Source of the DNA: Pseudomonas alkylphenolica
GTDB lineage: Bacteria > Pseudomonadota > Gammaproteobacteria > Pseudomonadales > Pseudomonadaceae
NCBI RefSeq assembly: GCF_004025535.1
Contig: NZ_QJRG01000047.1
Location: 1,054,001-1,118,000, forward strand
Length of the DNA: 64,000 nucleotides
Reading direction: 5' to 3'
In this document: one piece after another, positions 33,343 through 42,932 of the stretch
How positions within the stretch are numbered: position 1 is the first letter of the stretch
Layout of the letters: each line of letters starts with the position of its first letter
Notes under the pieces: generated by a model
What the model was told of the DNA's origin: nothing
Database searches by the model: none
Seen by the model: only the letters and a program-made list of their open reading frames with translations
Position numbers and translations under genes: made by a program

Positions 33343-34905
33343 ATGACCAGCCTTGCCGTTAGCCCCCGCACACCGTCCGCGCCGCTGAACCTGCTGTCCG
33401 ACTATGTGCGGCGCATTCTTGCTGCGCCGGTGTACGACCTGGCCATCGAAACTCCTCTGCAACTTGCACCGGCACTGTCCGAGTCGCTGGGCAACCAGGT
33501 GCTGCTCAAGCGCGAAGACCTGCAACCGACGTTCTCGTTCAAGATCCGCGGTGCCTACAATCGCCTCAGCCGCCTGAGCCCTGCCCAGCGCGCACGCGGG
33601 GTAATCACCGCGTCGGCCGGCAACCATGCCCAGGGCGTGGCCCTGGCCGCGCGTGAGCTGGGCATGCGCGCCACCATCGTCATGCCAACCACTACCCCGG
33701 AGTTGAAAGTGGCCGGAGTGCGTTCGCGTGGGGGCAATGTGGTACTGCACGGCGACAGCTTTCCGCACGCCCTGGCCTACGCCCTCAAACTGGCCGACAG
33801 CGAGGGTGCAACTTTTGTCCCACCGTTTGACGATCCCGATGTGATTGCAGGCCAAGGCACCGTGGCTATGGAGATCCTGCGTCAGCAACCCGGTGCGCTG
33901 GACGCGATCTTTGTACCGGTGGGCGGTGGCGGTTTGATCGCCGGGATCGCAGCTTACGTGAAATACCTGCGGCCCGAGGTGAAAGTGATCGGTGTCGAAC
34001 CGCACGACTCCAACTGCCTGCAGGCAGCCATGCTTGCGGGCGAGCGCGTGGTGCTGGCGCAGGTCGGCAGTTTTGCCGAAGGCGTGGCCGTGGCGCAGAT
34101 CGGCGCGCATTGCTTCGAGCTGTGCCGCCATTACGTCGACGAAGTCATCACCGTCAGCAGCGACGAACTGTGCGCGGCGATCAAGGACATCTACGATGAC
34201 ACCCGCTCGATCACCGAACCGTCCGGTGCCCTGGCAGTGGCGGGCATCAAGAAGTACGTGGCCCGCGAGAATGTCAGCGGCCAGACGCTGGTGGCAATCG
34301 ACTCCGGTGCCAACGTCAACTTCGACCGTTTGCGCCATGTTGCCGAACGTGCCGAACTGGGCGAGCAGCGTGAAGCCATCATCGCCGTGACTATCCCCGA
34401 GCAGCCCGGCAGTTTTCGCGCCTTTTGCCAGGCACTGGGTAAACGTCAGATCACCGAGTTCAACTACCGCTGCCAGCCCGGCAAGGAAGCGCGGTTGTTT
34501 GTCGGCGTACAGACCCATCCGCAGCACGACCCGCGCGAGCGCTTGCTGGCCAGCCTGAGCGAACAGGGCTACAGCGTGCTCGACCTGACCGACAACGAGC
34601 TGGCCAAGTTGCATGTGCGCCATACCGTGGGCGGGCATGCAGAGCCGGGTAGCGACGAGCGCGTGTTGCGCTTTGAGTTCCCCGAGCGCCCGGGGGCGTT
34701 GCTCGGCTTTCTCGAACGCCTGGGCAAGCGCTGGAACATCAGCCTGTTTCATTATCGCAACCACGGTGCGGCGCAAGCGCGGGTGTTTGCTGCCCTGCAG
34801 GTGCCGCAGGCGGAGCAGGCCGGCTTGCCGGCGGCGCTGGATGCGATGGGCTATTGCTACTGGGATGAGACCGATAATCCGGCCTATAAGCTGTTTCTTG
34901 GTTGA
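33343..34905 (+). CDS. ilvA: threonine ammonia-lyase, biosynthetic
   Basis: A 520-residue threonine deaminase, the long form. The PLP domain has the lysine in TFSFKIRGAYN, the ASAGNHAQGVALAA loop and the glycine loop PVGGGGLIAG; two C-terminal ACT-like domains (about residues 340-520, e.g. EQPGSFRAFCQALGK and ERPGALLGFLERLGK) give isoleucine feedback. It turns threonine into 2-oxobutanoate, the first step to isoleucine. The ATG is 12 bases after CAGGAG-like AGGAG. A leader peptide and attenuator precede it. An interspersed repeat follows. Confidence 0.95.
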   Translation: MTSLAVSPRTPSAPLNLLSDYVRRILAAPVYDLAIETPLQLAPALSESLGNQVLLKREDLQPTFSFKIRGAYNRLSRLSPAQRARGVITASAGNHAQGVALAARELGMRATIVMPTTTPELKVAGVRSRGGNVVLHGDSFPHALAYALKLADSEGATFVPPFDDPDVIAGQGTVAMEILRQQPGALDAIFVPVGGGGLIAGIAAYVKYLRPEVKVIGVEPHDSNCLQAAMLAGERVVLAQVGSFAEGVAVAQIGAHCFELCRHYVDEVITVSSDELCAAIKDIYDDTRSITEPSGALAVAGIKKYVARENVSGQTLVAIDSGANVNFDRLRHVAERAELGEQREAIIAVTIPEQPGSFRAFCQALGKRQITEFNYRCQPGKEARLFVGVQTHPQHDPRERLLASLSEQGYSVLDLTDNELAKLHVRHTVGGHAEPGSDERVLRFEFPERPGALLGFLERLGKRWNISLFHYRNHGAAQARVFAALQVPQAEQAGLPAALDAMGYCYWDETDNPAYKLFLG

Positions 34906-34926
34906 GCATTACCAGGTGAGCGCTAT

Positions 34927-34960
34927 GCGCTCAATCGCAGGCTTCGCCAGCTCCTACAGG
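34927..34960. repeat. interspersed 34-bp repeat, copy 1
   Basis: A 34-bp element (core ATCGCAGGCTTCGCCAGCTC) between the convergent ilvA and gntT genes. The other copy at 58198-58231 differs at one base. It resembles Pseudomonas intergenic repeats of the CTCCTACAGG kind, and the following ACCTGTAGGGGCGGG is part of the same kind of element. Confidence 0.75.
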
Positions 34961-34998
34961 TTTGCGGTGCACCTGTAGGGGCGGGTTCTGCAGCGAAA

Positions 34999-36351
34999 TC
35001 AGACCACCAGCGACAACAGCATGATGAAGATGATGCCGACCACCGAAAGGATGGTTTCCATCATGCTCCAGGTCTTGAAGGTCTCGGCCACGGTCATGTT
35101 GAAGTACTGCTTGACCAGCCAGAAACCGGCATCGTTGACGTGGGAAAGAATCAGCGAACCGGCGCCGGTCGCCAGCACCAGCAACTCGCGGTTGACCCCG
35201 GGAATCATGCCGATCACCGGTGCAACGATGCCGGCGCCGGTGATGGTGGCGACCGTCGCCGAACCGGTGGCGATGCGAATCACCGCCGCTACCAGCCAGG
35301 CCAGCATGATCGGCGAGATCTGCGCATGCACGGCCATCTGACCGATGACGTTGCCCACCCCCGTATCCACCAGCATCTGCTTGAAGCCACCGCCGGCACC
35401 GACGATCAGGATGATCGCCGCTGTCGGCGCCAGGCTCTGGTCGAGCAGTTTCATGATCTGCTGACGGGAGAAACCGCGGGCTGCGCCAAAGGTATAAAAG
35501 GCCAGCAACAGCGCAGCCAGCAGGGCAGTGATCGGGTGGCCGATCAGGTCCATCCACTGGCGCACAATGTGTTCGGCCGGCAGTACGACATCGGCGAAGG
35601 TCTTCAGCAGCATCAGGAACACCGGCAACAGCACGGTGATCAGGGTAATGCTGAAGCTGGGCAGGTTCTGATGTTCTGACTCACGGGCGATCTGGTCCAT
35701 CAGCTCCTGTGACGGCGAACCGGGAATGTAGCGGGAGATGAAGTTGCCATACAGCGGGCCGGCGATGATTGCCGTGGGCAGCGCAACGATCAGGCCGTAG
35801 AAAATGGTTTTGCCGATGTCTGCGTTGAAAATGCCGATGGCCAGCAGCGGGCCCGGATGCGGCGGCACCAGCCCGTGGACCACCGACAGGCCGGCCAGCA
35901 GCGGAATACCGATCTTGATCAGCGACACCCCGGAGCGGCGGGCGACGATGAATACCAGCGGGATCAACAACACGAAGCCGATCTCGAAAAACAGCGGAAT
36001 GCCCACCAGGAACGCGGAAAACATCATGGCCCAGTGCACTTTCTGCTTGCCGAAGGCGCGGATCAGGGTCTGGGCGATCTGGTCGGCACCGCCGGAGTCG
36101 GCCATCAGCTTGCCCAGCATGGTACCCAGGGCCAGGACGATACCGACAAAACCAAGCACGCCACCAAAGCCGTCCTGGAAAGATTTCATCACTTTCGCCA
36201 CCGGCATGCCCGAGGTCAGGCCAAGAAAGCCGGCCGCCAACGTCAGCGCAACGAACGGGTGAACCTTGAAGTGGGTGATCAACAGCACGAGGCCGATGAT
36301 GGTGACGATTGCGTCAAGCAGCAAGTAGGTGTCGTTTGCCAAACCAAACAT
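34999..36351 (-). CDS. gntT: gluconate permease GntT (GntP family)
   Basis: A 450-residue permease with about twelve hydrophobic segments. GntP-family marks: VHPFVALTLAAGFLGLTSGM, LVGIPLFFEIGFVLLIPLVF, GLVPPHPGPLLAIGIFNAD and ILIVGAGGGFKQMLVDTGVG. It takes up gluconate with protons across the inner membrane. TGAGG lies before the ATG. It is 97 bp after gntK on the same strand, with a perfect GntR operator between (36409-36426), so it has its own regulated promoter besides any read-through. Confidence 0.93.
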   Translation of the reverse strand: MFGLANDTYLLLDAIVTIIGLVLLITHFKVHPFVALTLAAGFLGLTSGMPVAKVMKSFQDGFGGVLGFVGIVLALGTMLGKLMADSGGADQIAQTLIRAFGKQKVHWAMMFSAFLVGIPLFFEIGFVLLIPLVFIVARRSGVSLIKIGIPLLAGLSVVHGLVPPHPGPLLAIGIFNADIGKTIFYGLIVALPTAIIAGPLYGNFISRYIPGSPSQELMDQIARESEHQNLPSFSITLITVLLPVFLMLLKTFADVVLPAEHIVRQWMDLIGHPITALLAALLLAFYTFGAARGFSRQQIMKLLDQSLAPTAAIILIVGAGGGFKQMLVDTGVGNVIGQMAVHAQISPIMLAWLVAAVIRIATGSATVATITGAGIVAPVIGMIPGVNRELLVLATGAGSLILSHVNDAGFWLVKQYFNMTVAETFKTWSMMETILSVVGIIFIMLLSLVV

Positions 36352-36408
36352 GGTTCAGTGCCTCATTTTGTCATTGTTGTGGGCGTAGCAGGTGCAACGT
36401 TTCAAACT

Positions 36409-36426
36409 AAAGATAGCGCTATCTTT
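36409..36426. promoter_or_regulatory. GntR operator in front of gntT
   Basis: The 18-bp palindrome AAAGATAGCGCTATCTTT contains the TAGCGCT core reported for Pseudomonas GntR sites. It is 58 bp before the gntT start. The same core recurs before gntK and, less exactly, before gntR. Confidence 0.8.
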
Positions 36427-36448
36427 GGTGAGCTGGGAAACCGCCGGG

Positions 36449-36988
36449 TCAGGCCGTTCGCGCCAGCACCGGCTCACCGCAGGGCTTTAGCCACAGGTCA
36501 ACCTGTACTGCCAGCTGCGCAACCGGCAAGGTGGCATCCAGTGGCAGGGTCAGGGCTTCGCCGTTGGGGCGTTCGAGCGCGGCGAACTGACTGTCGATCA
36601 GGCTGGCCGGCATGAAGTGCCCAGGGCGCGCGAGCACGCGGCGGCTGGCTTCTTCAGGGGTGAGGTCGAGAAACACAAAGCCCAGGTCTGGTACGGCATG
36701 ACGCAAGGCGTCACGGTAGCGCTTCTTCAGCGCCGAGCAGGTGAGGATAGGGCGTTCACCGGTTTTCAGGGTGGCTTGCATTTCTTCACCCAGACGGATC
36801 AGCCAACCGGCGCGGTCGTCGTCGTCCAGGGGAATGCCGGCACTCATCTTGTCGATATTGGCGGCAGGGTGGAAATCATCGCCTTCGATCAGGCGGCCGC
36901 CGCTCAGGCCGGCAATGGCGGCACCGACGTAGCTCTTGCCGCAGCCTGCTACGCCCATGACCACGATCGCGGATAGGGGTGGGTTCAT
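36449..36988 (-). CDS. gntK: gluconokinase GntK
   Basis: A 179-residue kinase with the Walker A motif VMGVAGCGKSYVGAAI, then EGDDFHPAANIDKMSAGIPL and LTCSALKKRYRDALR, the gluconokinase pattern. It phosphorylates gluconate with ATP to 6-phosphogluconate, feeding the Entner-Doudoroff pathway. GGAGG precedes the ATG. A perfect GntR operator lies 19 bp upstream (37007-37022). Divergent from gntR and followed by gntT. Confidence 0.95.
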   Translation of the reverse strand: MNPPLSAIVVMGVAGCGKSYVGAAIAGLSGGRLIEGDDFHPAANIDKMSAGIPLDDDDRAGWLIRLGEEMQATLKTGERPILTCSALKKRYRDALRHAVPDLGFVFLDLTPEEASRRVLARPGHFMPASLIDSQFAALERPNGEALTLPLDATLPVAQLAVQVDLWLKPCGEPVLARTA

Positions 36989-37006
36989 CGGTACCTCCTG
37001 CAGGGC

Positions 37007-37022
37007 AAGATAGCGCTATCTT
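37007..37022. promoter_or_regulatory. GntR operator in front of gntK
   Basis: The 16-bp palindrome AAGATAGCGCTATCTT, identical to the centre of the gntT operator, 19 bp upstream of the gntK start and so likely to block transcription or its start. Confidence 0.8.
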
Positions 37023-37134
37023 TTACCGCGGCGACAGACGCCTCGGGCGCTTCCCACCCAGATGTTATTGATCTTGTAGAAGCAGTCTGGATGCTCATTT
37101 CAGGCCACCTGCAGTAATGCATTGCCTGCGTTCT

Positions 37135-37150
37135 GAGACAGCGCTACCTT
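37135..37150. promoter_or_regulatory. degenerate GntR operator in front of gntR
   Basis: GAGACAGCGCTACCTT matches the gntK/gntT operator at 13 of 16 positions and lies 45 bp before the gntR start, which suggests weaker autoregulation. Confidence 0.55.
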
Positions 37151-37194
37151 AGTGCCCGTTCCCTATTCTTTGCAAGTCGAAAATAAAATTCCCC

Positions 37195-38214
37195 ATGACC
37201 CGCATCGGCTCCCGTACTACCGGTCGTCCCACCCTGGCTGAAGTCGCCAGGCTTTCCGGGGTTTCCCCGATCACCGCCTCTCGTGCCTTGCGCGGGATCA
37301 GCACGGTTGCCCCGGAGCTGGTCGAGAAGGTCAAGCTGGCTGCAGCCACCCTGGGCTATGTTGCCAACCCGGCCGCCCGGGCACTGGCGTCGGCGCAGAG
37401 CGAGTCGATCGTGGTGTTGATTCCGTCGCTGTCCAACCAGCTGTTCATCGAAACCCTGGAGGCCGTGCACGAAGTCATGCGTCCCCGGGGGCTTGAGGTG
37501 TTGATCGGTAACTATCACTACGATATCGCCGAAGAAGAGAACCTGATCCGCAACTATCTGGCGTACCAGCCGCGTGGCATTCTGCTGACGGGCTTTGACC
37601 GCAGCGATGCGGCCAAGCAGATGCTCACTGCCAGCGGTGTACCCTGTGTGCACATGATGGAGCTGGGTGATGCCGAACAAGGCATGTCGGTGGGTTTTTC
37701 CCAGCAGCAAGCCGGTGCGGCGGCTGCGCGGCACCTGCTTGAGCGCGGGTGTCAGCGTCCGGGCTTCATTGCCGCGCAGCTCGACCCACGGGTGATGCAG
37801 CGTGCCGAAGGGTTTCGTCAGGCGCTGATGGCCGCCGGTCGTTATGCCAAGGAGCTGGAACTGTTGTCGCCGCAGCCCTCGTCGATTGGCCTGGGTGGTG
37901 AATTGTTCGGCCAGCTGCTGGGCCGGCATCCGGACGTCGACGGCATCTTTTTTTGCAACGACGACCTGGCTCAGGGCGCGACACTGGAGGCCTTGCGCCT
38001 CGGGATCAAGGTGCCGCAACAGGTCGCCATGGTCGGTTTTAACGACTTGCCGGCCTCGGCGCACATGGTGCCGAGGTTGACCTCGATCCGCACCCCGCGT
38101 GCGGCCATTGGCCGGTGCGCGGCGCAGGCCTTATTGGGCATGCTCGATGGCAAACGCGCCATGGTTACCAACCAGGACCTGGGCTTTGAACTGGTGGTGC
38201 GAGAAAGCAGCTAA
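37195..38214 (+). CDS. gntR: gluconate operon repressor GntR (LacI family)
   Basis: A 339-residue LacI-family regulator: the HTH and hinge (PTLAEVARLSGVSPITASRA then LGYVANPAARALA) followed by a periplasmic-binding-protein-like effector domain (SIVVLIPSLSNQLFIETLEA, FFCNDDLAQGATLEALRLG). Its place beside gntKT with shared palindromes identifies it as the gluconate repressor; gluconate or 6-phosphogluconate is the expected inducer. The ATG has no clear Shine-Dalgarno. It belongs to the LacI family although it shares the name of the separate GntR family. Confidence 0.92.
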   Translation: MTRIGSRTTGRPTLAEVARLSGVSPITASRALRGISTVAPELVEKVKLAAATLGYVANPAARALASAQSESIVVLIPSLSNQLFIETLEAVHEVMRPRGLEVLIGNYHYDIAEEENLIRNYLAYQPRGILLTGFDRSDAAKQMLTASGVPCVHMMELGDAEQGMSVGFSQQQAGAAAARHLLERGCQRPGFIAAQLDPRVMQRAEGFRQALMAAGRYAKELELLSPQPSSIGLGGELFGQLLGRHPDVDGIFFCNDDLAQGATLEALRLGIKVPQQVAMVGFNDLPASAHMVPRLTSIRTPRAAIGRCAAQALLGMLDGKRAMVTNQDLGFELVVRESS

Positions 38215-38313
38215 GCCCGCGAAAAGTCAAGCGATAGGCGGTGATGTCAGACTGCTTGCACGGTGCCAACGCCCATCTATGCTCAGCAAATCCTGAACAC
38301 AGAGGGCGGTACG

Positions 38314-39633
38314 ATGTTTGACTTTCATCGCAAGTCCGATTTGGTAGCTATCGAGCAGTGCAACCGTGTTCTGGCCGGCATCAATGCCAAAATGGCCGCG
38401 ATCAGCCGTTCCATGGCCATGATCGAGTTCAGTCCGGACGGCATCATTCTCGATGCCAATGAAAACTTCTGTAAGGCCATGGGCTATAGCATCGAAGCGA
38501 TTCGCGGCAAGCACCATCGAATGTTCTGCGACCAGGAATACGCCAGCAGCGACGAGTACCGGCGTCTATGGCGCGACCTGGCGCGGGGCGAGCCGCAAAG
38601 CGGTACGTTTTCCCGGGTGAACCAGCAAGGCCGGGAAATCTGGCTCGAAGCCAGTTACATGCCGGTATTCGGCCCCCAGCAGCAAGTCACCAGCGTGATC
38701 AAAGTGGCCTCGGACATTACCGAGCGGGTGCAACAGGCGCACGAAAGCGCCAGCCAGATCAACGCCATCAGCCGTTCCATGGCCATGATCGAATTCACCC
38801 CAGAAGGGAAAGTGATCAAGGCCAACCAGAACTTTCTCGACACCATGCGTTATCGTCATGAAGAGATTGTTGGCCAGCATCACAGCCTTTTCTGCCACAG
38901 GAGCGAAAGCGAGTCAGCTGCCTACAAGGCGTTCTGGGCATCGCTCAACCGTGGCGAATACCACTCGCACCGGTTCGAACGGGTGAACAAACTGGGACAG
39001 ATGGTTTACCTCGAAGCGTCCTACAACCCGATCTTTGACACCAAGGGCCGCCTGTACAAGGTGGTCAAGTTCGCCAGCGACATCACTTCACAGGTCAGTA
39101 CCCAGCAAACGGCCGCAGAAGCTGCTCATGCCACCTCGGTGCAGAACGATGCCTGCGCCCGCAAAGGCTCCCAGGTCGTACAGCAGACCGTTCAGGTGAT
39201 CGAGGAAATCTCGTTGAACCTCAATGCCGCTGCGCGCAGCATCGACGCGGTGAGCAAACAGTCAGAGCTGATCGGACAGATTGTGCAGACCATCCGCGGC
39301 ATTGCCGACCAGACCAACTTGCTGGCCCTGAACGCCGCGATCGAGGCGGCGCGCGCCGGCGAGCATGGCCGCGGTTTTGCGGTGGTGGCCGACGAGGTGC
39401 GCACCCTGGCGGCCCGTACCAGCAAGGCCACCCTGGAAATTGTCGAGGTGGTGCGGCAGAACCATGACCTGTCGTTGACGGCGGTGGCCAGTATGCAGTC
39501 AAGCCTGAGTCGAACCGGCATTGGTGTCGAGTTGGCCAATGAAGCCGGGGAGGTGATCATGGAGATCCAGCAGGGCTCCCAGCATGTGGTCGATGCAATC
39601 AGCCAGATCAATTCGACCCTGCAACTGCATTGA
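38314..39633 (+). CDS. double-PAS soluble chemoreceptor (BdlA-like)
   Basis: A 439-residue protein without membrane segments. Two near-repeat PAS domains (SRSMAMIEFSPDGIILDAN and SRSMAMIEFTPEGKVIKAN, about residues 32 and 154) are each followed by a PAC segment; the C-terminal signalling domain has the chemoreceptor hairpin tip IADQTNLLALNAAIEAARAG. This is the plan of P. aeruginosa BdlA, which senses cues for biofilm dispersion. It lacks a HAMP domain. GAGGGCGG lies before ATG 38314. The actual signal (redox, oxygen or haem) is not shown. Confidence 0.85.
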   Translation: MFDFHRKSDLVAIEQCNRVLAGINAKMAAISRSMAMIEFSPDGIILDANENFCKAMGYSIEAIRGKHHRMFCDQEYASSDEYRRLWRDLARGEPQSGTFSRVNQQGREIWLEASYMPVFGPQQQVTSVIKVASDITERVQQAHESASQINAISRSMAMIEFTPEGKVIKANQNFLDTMRYRHEEIVGQHHSLFCHRSESESAAYKAFWASLNRGEYHSHRFERVNKLGQMVYLEASYNPIFDTKGRLYKVVKFASDITSQVSTQQTAAEAAHATSVQNDACARKGSQVVQQTVQVIEEISLNLNAAARSIDAVSKQSELIGQIVQTIRGIADQTNLLALNAAIEAARAGEHGRGFAVVADEVRTLAARTSKATLEIVEVVRQNHDLSLTAVASMQSSLSRTGIGVELANEAGEVIMEIQQGSQHVVDAISQINSTLQLH

Positions 39634-39640
39634 CCCGCTG

Positions 39641-42600
39641 TCAGCGCGAGGTGGTGGTGTGGGCCAGCTGGCTCAGCAGGGCCAGCAGGCTGTGTTCCAG
39701 TGCGGTCGACAGCGTCGTGAGCTGATCAGTTGAGGCATCGCCGAGGCTGGCCTGTTCCAGCGCCTCGCAATGACGGACCACGCCACGCGCCTTGAGCATT
39801 TTCGCGCCGCCCTTGATGCGGTGGGCGAGGGCTTTGAGGTGTTCGCGGGCAGGCGCAGGGCCAAGCGCGCGCAAGGCTTCGAGGTCTTCCTGGGTGCTGC
39901 GGGACAGTTCATGGATCAACCGCTGGGTCAGGTCGGGATCGCCCAGGGTCAGGTATTGCAGTTCATTGATGTCGAAGTCGCTTTCAGGGACATCGGCCGT
40001 CACGGTTTGCGTCGTGACGGTCGTGCTCATGGCCTGTAAATGGTGGCGCAACTCAGCCAGCCCGATGGGTTTGAACAGGCAGTCATTCATGCCGCTGGCC
40101 AGGCAGCGCTCCCGCTCTTCTGCCTGGGCGTTGGCCGTCAGGCCGAGAATCATGCAGGCCGGTCGCTGTAGTTGGGGTTCCAGTTGGCGGATCTGGCGCG
40201 CCAACTGATGACCATCGAGACCGGGCATGTGGCAATCGGTGATGACCACATCGAACATCTGCTGTTGCCACAACAGCAAGGCCTGCTGCCCATCGTCAGC
40301 CTGCCGGACCTCGTGGCCGAGGACATTCAACTGACGTTCAAGCAGCATCAGGTTGGCGGGGTAGTCGTCCACGACCAATATCGACAGTTGGGGCATGCTG
40401 CTGTCGGTTGGCACCGGCGGGGGGGCTGCAACGGCAGCAGCAGGTTCGGCCAAGGGCAAGGTCAGCAAGACCTGCAATTGAGTGCCCCGGTTGAGCGCGC
40501 TTTGCAGTGTCAGGCTTCCGCCCATCAGCTCACACAGCGTGCGGCAGATCACCAGGCCCAGGCCGGTGCCCTGGTGATCGGTAGATCCGACCTGAGTAAA
40601 GTGGTGGAACAGCCGTTGTTGGTCTTCGGTGCTGATGCCGATGCCGGTGTCCTCGACACACAGTTGTATGCGTACCTGGCCGGCCTGCGGTTCATCAAGT
40701 CGGAGCCTGACGATGACCTGGCCCTGCTCGGTAAACTTGATCGCGTTGCTGATCAGGTTGGAGAGGATCTGCTTCAGCCGAAGCGGGTCGACGGATACCA
40801 GTCGCTCAATGGGCTGCAGATCGGTTGCCAGCTTCAGGCCCTTGAGCCGGGCATTGCCCTCGAAAACCCGCACGGTGGCCGCGACCAGCGCATTGAGGTT
40901 GGTTGGCCGGGGTTCGAGGTGCATGTGCCCGGACTCGATGCGGGCGATGTCGAGAATGTCGCCGATCAAGGCCAGCAGGCCGTTGGCCGAATCAAACGCC
41001 ACTTGCAGCGAGGCGCGGTCGGCGCGTCCTTGTCCGGCATCTTTGATCGCCAGTTCAAGCAGGCCGATGACCGCATTCATCGGCGTGCGAATTTCATGGC
41101 TCATGGTCGCCAGGAACGTGCTTTTCGCCCGGTTGGCATCTTCAGCCTGATCCTTGGCCAGGCGCAACTCTTCGAGCAGGTGCTTGCTGAAACCGAGCTC
41201 GGTGTGCAGTGCCTGTTCGGCTTCGGTGCGTTGCCTGATCAATTTGCGCAAGTAACGGTTCCAGGCAATCACGGCAACGATCAACGCACTCGCACCGAGG
41301 AGAATCTGCAGGATCAGATCGCGGTAGTTGTACCAGAGGCTGTCGCTGACCAGTGCGTTGGTGCGCCAGCGCCCGGTCAGCTCGGTCATTTCTTCTGGCG
41401 GGATGCTGAGCAGGGCCTTGTCGAGAATGGTATGCAAAAGCGTGGCGTCACGGGCGACGGCAAAGGCCGCCAGACCAGGCTGATCGCCAAAGTTGGAGGC
41501 AATTCGCAAGCGGTCCTTGAACATCCGGTTAACAAAGTACGCGGCATTGATCTGGGAACTCAGCGCCACATCGGCGTTGCCTTGTACCACCTGCTCCATG
41601 AGCGCCAGAGGGTTGTCGACTTCAATCAGTGTGGTCGTGGGGAAGCGCTGGCGCAGCTCCGCCGCCACCGGAATGTTGCCGATCAAGGCCAGGCGCTTGC
41701 CATCAAGTTGATCGGGGCGTTGCAAGGCGAGGTTGTCCGCGCGGGTGACCAGCACCCGCGGGCTGACCAGGTAGGGGCGGGTAAAGCGCAATGTCGCCTC
41801 ACGTACCTGGCTTGGCGCCAGCAGCCCGGCGACGTCCACACGGCCTTGTTCAATTTCTTTGATCATGTCGCCGATCGAGTCGACCACTTGAATATCGAAC
41901 TTCAGCCCGGTGCGCAGGCTGATCTGTTCGAGCACATCGGCGGTGATGCCGCGAAACCGATGGTCCTGGTCATAAAAGCTGATCGGGGCGAAGTATTTGT
42001 TGATTGCCACCCGCACGTGGGGATGTTGCTTGATCCAGGTGCGTTCTGCAGCGCTCAGGCTCAAGGTGCCGCGATTGAGCAATACCCGTGTGCTGCCGCT
42101 GGTCCAGCGCCGAAGGATGTTCAGGCGATCGTTGTCACCGATGCGATCCAGGGCCTCATCGACCAGGCGCAGCAACGTGGGGTTGTCGCGCGACACGGCA
42201 AACCCGAAGACCCCGCGCAGATTCTTGATGAAATGGTTGATCTGCACGCTGCCCAGATAGATGCGGGTGATCAGGTAGTCGCTGCTGACGGCATCGCCGA
42301 GAAACGCATCGGCTTGCCCCAACGAAACGGCGGAAAGGCCGGCCAGATTGGAGCTGTAAAGTTGCAGGTCGGCCTGCGGATACAGCGCGGTGACGACGGA
42401 CCGGGGCAGGTAATGATCGACCATGGCCAGGCGCTTGCCTTCAAGTTTGTCGTTGAGTGGCAGGGATTTACCGAAGCCCGTGACGATCACCGGTTGATCG
42501 TCGGCATAGGGGTGGCTGAGCACCAGGTGCGCATCGTCGGCTTCGAAGGCATTGGAGCTGCCGAGTAAGTCGATTTTGCCGGCATGCAGTGCGGCGAGGG

Positions 42601-42925
42601 CCTGGGAGCGGTCGGCAAAGCGCCGGACCTGGACAGGAATGCCCAACAACTCACTTACCAGGCCGGCGTAGTCGGCGGTCAGGCCTTCATACTCCTGGCT
42701 GCTGGCGTTAATATCGAAAGGCGGGTAGTCGGGGACGCTGGTGCCCAGTAGCAAGAACTGCTTGCGTTTGAGCCACGCAGCGTCTTCGTTCGACAAGGCC
42801 AGCGCAGCACTGCTGCTCATGGAGCGTGCCAGTAACTGGCGGGGCTCGCCGACGTCTACGGCGAGGGCATTGAACGCCAGCAGTGCCAGCATGCAGCCAA
42901 CCACCAGGACCTTGGGCACGGTCAT
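39641..42925 (-). CDS. EvgS/BvgS-type hybrid histidine kinase
   Basis: A 1094-residue sensor. After a signal peptide come two periplasmic SBP_bac_3 (venus flytrap) domains (about residues 55-275 and 300-525), a membrane helix (about 530-550, LILQILLGASALIVAVIAWN), HisKA with H in ATMSHEIRTPMNAVIG (about 610), HATPase (IKFTEQGQVIVRLRL, GIGISTEDQQRLF, GTGLGLVICRTL), a receiver with Asp in VVITDCHMPGLDG (about 896) and a C-terminal HPt with LAHRIKGGAKMLKARG (about 1034). A phosphorelay H-D-H to the response regulator seven bases upstream is expected. The ligand is unknown, probably a small organic acid or amino acid. Confidence 0.9.
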   Translation of the reverse strand: MTVPKVLVVGCMLALLAFNALAVDVGEPRQLLARSMSSSAALALSNEDAAWLKRKQFLLLGTSVPDYPPFDINASSQEYEGLTADYAGLVSELLGIPVQVRRFADRSQALAALHAGKIDLLGSSNAFEADDAHLVLSHPYADDQPVIVTGFGKSLPLNDKLEGKRLAMVDHYLPRSVVTALYPQADLQLYSSNLAGLSAVSLGQADAFLGDAVSSDYLITRIYLGSVQINHFIKNLRGVFGFAVSRDNPTLLRLVDEALDRIGDNDRLNILRRWTSGSTRVLLNRGTLSLSAAERTWIKQHPHVRVAINKYFAPISFYDQDHRFRGITADVLEQISLRTGLKFDIQVVDSIGDMIKEIEQGRVDVAGLLAPSQVREATLRFTRPYLVSPRVLVTRADNLALQRPDQLDGKRLALIGNIPVAAELRQRFPTTTLIEVDNPLALMEQVVQGNADVALSSQINAAYFVNRMFKDRLRIASNFGDQPGLAAFAVARDATLLHTILDKALLSIPPEEMTELTGRWRTNALVSDSLWYNYRDLILQILLGASALIVAVIAWNRYLRKLIRQRTEAEQALHTELGFSKHLLEELRLAKDQAEDANRAKSTFLATMSHEIRTPMNAVIGLLELAIKDAGQGRADRASLQVAFDSANGLLALIGDILDIARIESGHMHLEPRPTNLNALVAATVRVFEGNARLKGLKLATDLQPIERLVSVDPLRLKQILSNLISNAIKFTEQGQVIVRLRLDEPQAGQVRIQLCVEDTGIGISTEDQQRLFHHFTQVGSTDHQGTGLGLVICRTLCELMGGSLTLQSALNRGTQLQVLLTLPLAEPAAAVAAPPPVPTDSSMPQLSILVVDDYPANLMLLERQLNVLGHEVRQADDGQQALLLWQQQMFDVVITDCHMPGLDGHQLARQIRQLEPQLQRPACMILGLTANAQAEERERCLASGMNDCLFKPIGLAELRHHLQAMSTTVTTQTVTADVPESDFDINELQYLTLGDPDLTQRLIHELSRSTQEDLEALRALGPAPAREHLKALAHRIKGGAKMLKARGVVRHCEALEQASLGDASTDQLTTLSTALEHSLLALLSQLAHTTTSR

Positions 42926-42932
42926 GATCGAC

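Noticed and set aside
33337..34776. Minus-strand open frame of 479 codons opposite ilvA
   Set aside because: Shadow of the well-conserved threonine deaminase.
40172..42568. Plus-strand open frame of 798 codons inside the EvgS-type kinase
   Set aside because: Antisense shadow in GC-rich DNA; the opposite strand has complete kinase, receiver and HPt motifs.
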